10,471 bases of DNA from Chloromonas sp. AAM2 (taxonomy: Eukaryota > Chlorophyta > Chlorophyceae > Chlamydomonadales > Chlamydomonadaceae). Numbering within the stretch: the first letter of the stretch is position 1; each line of letters starts with the position of its first letter. Position numbers and translations under genes: made by a program. The notes under the pieces are model-generated. The model was not told the DNA's origin. It was given only the letters and a program-made list of their open reading frames with translations, and made no database searches. Shown here one piece after another: positions 9,001 through 10,471 of this stretch. The stretch lies in assembly GCA_004335635.1 (NCBI GenBank), contig QAXH01004355.1, forward strand, positions 781-11,251, read 5' to 3'.

Positions 9001-10023
9001 TTTCAGGGCCAGATATAGTTGGCCGATTTTCTGGATTTGTCTTCCGACTAAACCCAGAGTCAGTTCGGCATGGACGTCAGGGCCGACCTATACACTTCCA
9101 ATAAGTGCTGTGCTGCAAACCAGGGGTGCTGTAAATTTGGGGTGGTCTTCAAACTATGGAAGTGCGCTGTTCTTGACCGAGGTAAGGGTTATGCCTGTGC
9201 ATTGTAATGCCCTCGTGGCCTAGAATGCAACGTAGTAGACGAAGGGTGCTCTGTTCTTGTAGTTGCTGGCTTTTTACATCCATGTCCATGTGTGCAATGG
9301 ACCTAACCCTGGTCAAAAGAGAGGGAATTTGCAAAGAAAGCTTCAGTCATGCATCAACCATGCATTCATGTGTGTGCGCATGATCATTCATTGTTTCAAA
9401 TTATCTGTTTTCTTGCCGTTTCAGGTTCCCCTGGGTGCGCGATGGGATGAGGTCGTGGCGGAGGTGCTCGCTCTTGAGGCAGTCTGTGGCCCACATATGA
9501 GAAGGTTCTCACCACTACAGGTGAGAGGCGGTTGTTGATTCTGTTACCGTTTCTGATGCCGTTTCTTTCCGAGTTTCTGTCACCGTGAGCATGAGGAAGA
9601 AACGAGCTGGAGGCCGTGTATAGGCCACACATGAGGAGGTCATCTCCTTCACAGGTCAGAGAGACAAGGGAGCGGTTGGAGAGTTTGTTACCGTTTTGCT
9701 GCCTCATCAGATTTACAGTACCTCCAAATGAGCAAGCTCGCTATGACCAACCAACCAACATCCAACCGACCTACCAACCAACATCCAACCAACCAACCAA
9801 CCAACCACCAACTAACCACATGAAGCGTGCTCGTGCCCGCTCCCTGCAGGTGATGACCTCCCGGGGCGGCCAGGCCTTCCAGTCCGCGCTGCTCGACTTC
9901 AAGCGCATGGCCGTGACTGATGACGGCGCCTCCAGGCTCAAGCGCGCCCACCCGGCCATCCACGGCTGGCTCCAGGTGCGCGACGAACTGCATGGGAAGC
10001 ATGGTCAGACAATTGCAGTGTAA
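2879..10023 (+). CDS. Ten-exon gene for a 984-residue, probably plastid-targeted protein of unknown family
   Basis: Proposed exons: 2879-3079, 3638-3901, 4378-4733, 5195-6350, 6817-6984, 7431-7561, 8101-8356, 8717-8869, 9425-9520, 9850-10023. All introns are GT-AG and all junctions keep frame (phases 0,0,2,0,0,2,0,0,0); the two phase-2 introns restore Arg274 and Lys759. Residues 1-86 look like a bipartite thylakoid transit peptide: a Ser/Arg-rich start, R37-R38, then a hydrophobic run 68-79 ending in A-H-A at 84-86. A second short hydrophobic stretch lies at 133-143. Residues 156-660 are low-complexity Ser/Pro/Ala/Gly sequence with Asn-Gly runs and helical Ala-rich parts. Residues 700-984 are more complex and carry three S-K-Y-D motifs. 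I recognise no catalytic domain, so the function is unknown. Exons 3-10 are well supported by linked phases; the first exon is inferred. Confidence 0.75.
3080..3637 (+). other. Putative first intron of the plus-strand gene
   Basis: It holds several short open frames, none with a domain or a matching start and splice pattern. If the first exon is wrong, the true N-terminal exon must lie here or upstream. ATG codons at 3300 and 3350 open only unremarkable frames. Confidence 0.45.
3638..3901 (+). CDS. Exon 2: hydrophobic targeting segment and Thr-rich linker (residues 68-155)
   Basis: Begins after CACCTGTGCAG and ends at CAG/GTAATG. It encodes ALLFAPVLLGLAPAPPAHA, resembling a thylakoid-transfer or signal domain with an A-x-A cleavage site, then a Thr-rich run, a helix around FHESRAAATQSVETFVNSVE (107-126) and a short hydrophobic stretch CVMFIAFMYVV (133-143). 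The frame is open upstream to about 3449, so another acceptor (for example after 3447 or 3527) is possible, but only the 3638 start joins exon 1 in phase and gives a bipartite signal. Confidence 0.6.
4254..4362. repeat. C-rich minisatellite (about 10 bp unit)
   Basis: Around ten imperfect copies of ATCACACCCC, with ATGTCACACCCC and ATGCCACCCC variants, fill the end of the second intron and stop 15 bases before the acceptor of exon 3. The tract is almost free of G and probably overlaps the branch-point and pyrimidine region, so repeat-number change could affect splicing. Confidence 0.93.
4378..4733 (+). CDS. Exon 3: Ser/Pro/Arg-rich low-complexity region (residues 156-273)
   Basis: Follows acceptor CCTCACAG, just after a C-rich minisatellite, and ends at AAG/GTGAGA in phase 2. 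The chosen frame contains RSRSPSRTPSGRRSGTPGPK, an SR/SP-rich basic segment. All three forward frames are open through most of the exon, so frame choice depends on phase: phase 0 from exon 2 leads without a stop to the AG that pairs with the G opening exon 4. Confidence 0.65.
5195..6350 (+). CDS. Exon 4: large Ala/Pro/Gly-rich exon (residues 274-659)
   Basis: Begins after GTGTGCAG and ends at GAG/GTACGG in phase 0. It holds Asn-Gly runs (about 342-348 and 386-391), a Pro-rich linker near 440-480, then helix-prone segments from D491 on: MEALEGALVSSIVAFNLAL and, around 563, a run of seven alanines within a charged Ala-rich helix. A Gly-Thr/Ala stretch follows near 620. Reading past the donor meets TGA at 6396-6398, so retention of the next intron would truncate the protein at about 675 residues. 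Confidence 0.75.
6360..6472. repeat. AT-rich island with TTAATTAA and TTGATTGATAAA repeats
   Basis: Directly downstream of the exon 4 donor the sequence becomes strongly AT-rich, with repeated TTGATTGATAAA-like units (about 6360, 6396 and 6460) and an ATT/TTAATTAATTAATT core at 6424-6445. It contrasts sharply with the GC-rich exon before it. It supplies the stop codon met on intron retention. Confidence 0.8.
6817..6984 (+). CDS. Exon 5: helical segment (residues 660-715)
   Basis: Acceptor CGCCTGCAG, donor AAG/GTGAGA, phases 0/0. It encodes VRAVAEALMADVRGTLTSLD followed by Gly/Ala-rich sequence ending GNGKSK. It continues the Ala-rich helix that ends exon 4 (AADAVAE) without a break in character. 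Confidence 0.75.
7001..7039. repeat. TTGG/TTGGTGG minisatellite
   Basis: Repeats of TTGGTTGGTGG lie 17 bases after the donor of exon 5. The GG doublets spaced by T-rich loops could form a two-layer G-quadruplex. The motif is complementary to the CCAACCAACC tract before exon 10. Confidence 0.88.
7431..7561 (+). CDS. Exon 6: basic K-P repeat and Trp-rich motif (residues 716-759)
   Basis: Acceptor TGCCTGTGCAG; donor AA/GTAAGG in phase 2. It starts with SKPKPKSK and continues WNQFTWAWGMKEVPTFLDP, the first part of the protein with a globular look. The split AA+G codon gives Lys759, completing the first S-K-Y-D motif across the intron. A similar CTGCAG/CCT acceptor at 7230 is out of phase and was not used. 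Confidence 0.75.
7566..7677. repeat. Degenerate telomere-like tract with TCTAGGGTTAG units
   Basis: Immediately after the exon 6 donor there are repeated CTAGGGTTAG, TTAGGGTTTGGG and GGGTTGGGTTGG units, about 110 bases. It continues more weakly as GGTAGGTAGGG / GGGTTGGGTAAAG to about 7790. It is G-rich on the transcribed (sense) strand. It resembles an aged interstitial telomeric insertion expanded within the intron. Confidence 0.8.
8101..8356 (+). CDS. Exon 7: S-K-Y-D motif exon (residues 759-844)
   Basis: Acceptor GTTTCTTCAG, donor TAT/GTGAGT. It encodes YDPMTSLRDWAPPQ at the start and SKYDAVAQLIEFLAALPQLV at 809-828, followed by an acidic/Ala helix. The two motifs within 50 residues suggest an internal repeat. 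Confidence 0.78.
8474..8517. repeat. 17 bp direct repeat
   Basis: GGCAGATACCTACGGTG occurs exactly at 8474-8490 and 8501-8517, a 27 bp period. It lies in the intron between exons 7 and 8. No function is apparent. Confidence 0.9.
8717..8869 (+). CDS. Exon 8: basic segment with third S-K-Y-D motif (residues 845-895)
   Basis: Acceptor GTCACGTGCAG, donor GAG/GTGCGC, 51 codons, phases 0/0. An Ala-rich helix leads to RHRKRSRWSKYDPLADLF (875-892), the most basic point of the protein and the best copy of the S-K-Y-D-P-L motif. Confidence 0.78.
9425..9520 (+). CDS. Exon 9: short exon (residues 896-927)
   Basis: Acceptor TTGCCGTTTCAG, donor CAG/GTGAGA, 32 codons. It encodes WDEVVAEVLALEAV followed by GPHMRRFSPLQ. 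Its 3' half together with the donor is duplicated in the next intron. Confidence 0.75.
9476..9703 (+). repeat. Partial exon duplication covering the end of exon 9 and its donor
   Basis: Segment 9476-9560 (end of exon 9, donor, intron start) resembles 9610-9703. The second copy still reads ELEAVYRPHMRRSSPSQ up to CAG/GTCAGA, against LEAVCGPHMRRFSPLQ in the real exon, and both are followed by GTTACCGTTT. The copy lacks a clean upstream acceptor in the needed phase: an in-frame TGA lies just before, and the nearest AG gives phase 1 instead of 0. It looks like a decayed or never-functional extra exon. Confidence 0.7.
9746..9818. repeat. CCAA/ATCCAACC minisatellite
   Basis: Repeats of CCAACCAACCAACATCCAACC precede the last acceptor by about 30 bases. 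They are pyrimidine/A-rich with few G and may sit where the branch point is expected. Confidence 0.9.
9850..10023 (+). CDS. Exon 10: last coding exon (residues 928-984)
   Basis: Acceptor CGCTCCCTGCAG; the frame runs to TAA at 10021-10023. It encodes a mixed helical segment with SALLDFKRMAVTD and ends HGKHGQTIAV. A possible internal donor, CAG/GTGCGC near 9975, is left unused because the frame stays open and protein-like. Confidence 0.75.
   Translation: MMTSRGGQAFQSALLDFKRMAVTDDGASRLKRAHPAIHGWLQVRDELHGKHGQTIAV
10019..10023 (+). promoter_or_regulatory. TGTAA motif overlapping the stop codon
   Basis: TGTAA is the usual polyadenylation signal of volvocine green algae. Here it is formed by the last Val codon and the TAA stop. 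No other TGTAA is seen on this strand down to 10471. Whether it is used is unknown; a normal 3' UTR would need a signal further downstream or another motif. Confidence 0.35.
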
Positions 10024-10039
10024 TCAAGCCCAAAAACCT

Positions 10040-10213
10040 GGGTGGAAAGCCCATGAAGCGCAAGTAACCTGACTGGTGGGATGGCCTGTGCCTGCACCAT
10101 TGACCGACCATGATCTTCTGTGAAAGGTTCGAGTGCGAGCATACCTGTTGGACCCGAAAGATGGTGAACTATGCCTGAGCAGGGTGAGGCCAGAGGAAAC
10201 TCATGGAGGTTTG
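10040..10213 (+). pseudogene. Fragment of cytosolic 26S/28S rRNA (domain II), degenerate
   Basis: The segment from TGGGTGGAAAGCCCATGAAG to GGAAACTCATGGAGGT follows large-subunit rRNA of green algae and plants, including ACCGACCATGATCTTCTG, GAAAGGTTCGAG, ACCCGAAAGATGGTGAACTA and TGCCTGAGCAGGG. This is the conserved stretch of domain II equivalent to roughly the 670-720 region of E. coli 23S. It differs from intact rRNA by a missing G in the invariant TTGGGACCCG (here TTGGACCCG) and a shortened AAACTCTGGTGGAGG (here AAACTCATGGAGG). Flanking rRNA domains are absent. It is a dispersed rDNA fragment in sense orientation, 17 bases after the stop codon, so probably transcribed as 3' UTR. Confidence 0.85.
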
Positions 10214-10471
10214 GCATGGACTCGTATTTTCACAGTGCCGTTTATGATGAAAAACAGAGTTAACTGAACAGTCACTGTCGAAGGCTGATGTGAAGGCACA
10301 GCAACACGCCTGGACTGCTGATCTGGAACATGCGAACGGATGCAGGTACATTGACTGCTTGTGTTTAGCATTAGGCCGGCAGTACACGCGGGCAGTACAC
10401 TGGGGTATTGCAGTACACACTCCACTGGCCACATGCTCACGTGACATGCAGTACAGATCTTGTTCTGCCCC
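10214..10471. other. Downstream non-coding region with GCAGTACAC repeats
   Basis: After the rRNA fragment no coding exon is recognised. GCAGTACA occurs four times (about 10379, 10394, 10410, 10448), three of them as GCAGTACAC. The rest is unremarkable sequence likely belonging to the 3' UTR or intergenic space. Confidence 0.5.

Noticed and set aside
8930..9223. 97-codon plus-strand open frame in intron 8
   Set aside because: No in-phase acceptor and donor pair connects it to the neighbouring exons, and its sequence lacks the style of the rest of the protein.
1..10471. A novel prokaryotic-type defence, CRISPR or phage system
   Set aside because: Introns, eukaryotic rRNA and algal sequence features show nuclear eukaryotic DNA; no such genes or arrays were found.

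Overview
This is nuclear DNA of a eukaryote, most likely a green alga (Chlorophyceae, probably Chlamydomonadales). The evidence is short GC-rich exons separated by 330-560 bp GT-AG introns, an alanine-rich protein with plastid-targeting-like N-terminus, a TGTAA motif at the end of the gene, telomere-like TTTAGGG/TTAGGG tracts inside introns, abundant micro- and minisatellites, and a fragment of cytosolic large-subunit rRNA with a green-algal/plant-like sequence. No bacterial operon, CRISPR array, tRNA or complete transposon was seen. The exact species cannot be named from the sequence.

Left part (1-2000, minus strand): a gene entering from the left edge and running leftward. Two small exons (938-986 and 510-595) join in phase to give a segment of the form I-P-x-x-L-G-x-A-G-x-I-P-F, the start of the DUF3429/TMEM69 membrane-protein family. 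The conserved continuation of the family should lie on an exon beyond base 1. A plausible first exon with an organelle-presequence-like N-terminus is at about 1877-1999. Its introns hold a (CA)n tract, an interstitial telomere-like tract and a 265 bp segment bounded by perfect 20 bp inverted repeats.

Middle (2000-2878): an intergenic stretch between the two divergently oriented genes, without convincing coding content.

Right part (2879-10023, plus strand): one ten-exon gene. I assembled it by hand from open frames and GT/AG sites; every junction keeps the reading frame (intron phases 0,0,2,0,0,2,0,0,0) and the model gives 984 residues. It begins with a bipartite transit-like region (basic/serine-rich start, twin arginine, hydrophobic stretch ending in A-H-A) suggesting delivery to the thylakoid, followed by a long low-complexity Ala/Pro/Ser/Gly region and a C-terminal part with a repeated S-K-Y-D motif. 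I do not recognise the family.

Right edge (10024-10471): directly after the stop codon lies a degenerate, sense-oriented piece of 26S/28S rRNA (about 10040-10213), followed by non-coding sequence with short GCAGTACAC repeats. The two genes show no evident functional link beyond a shared intergenic region and possible organelle targeting of both products.
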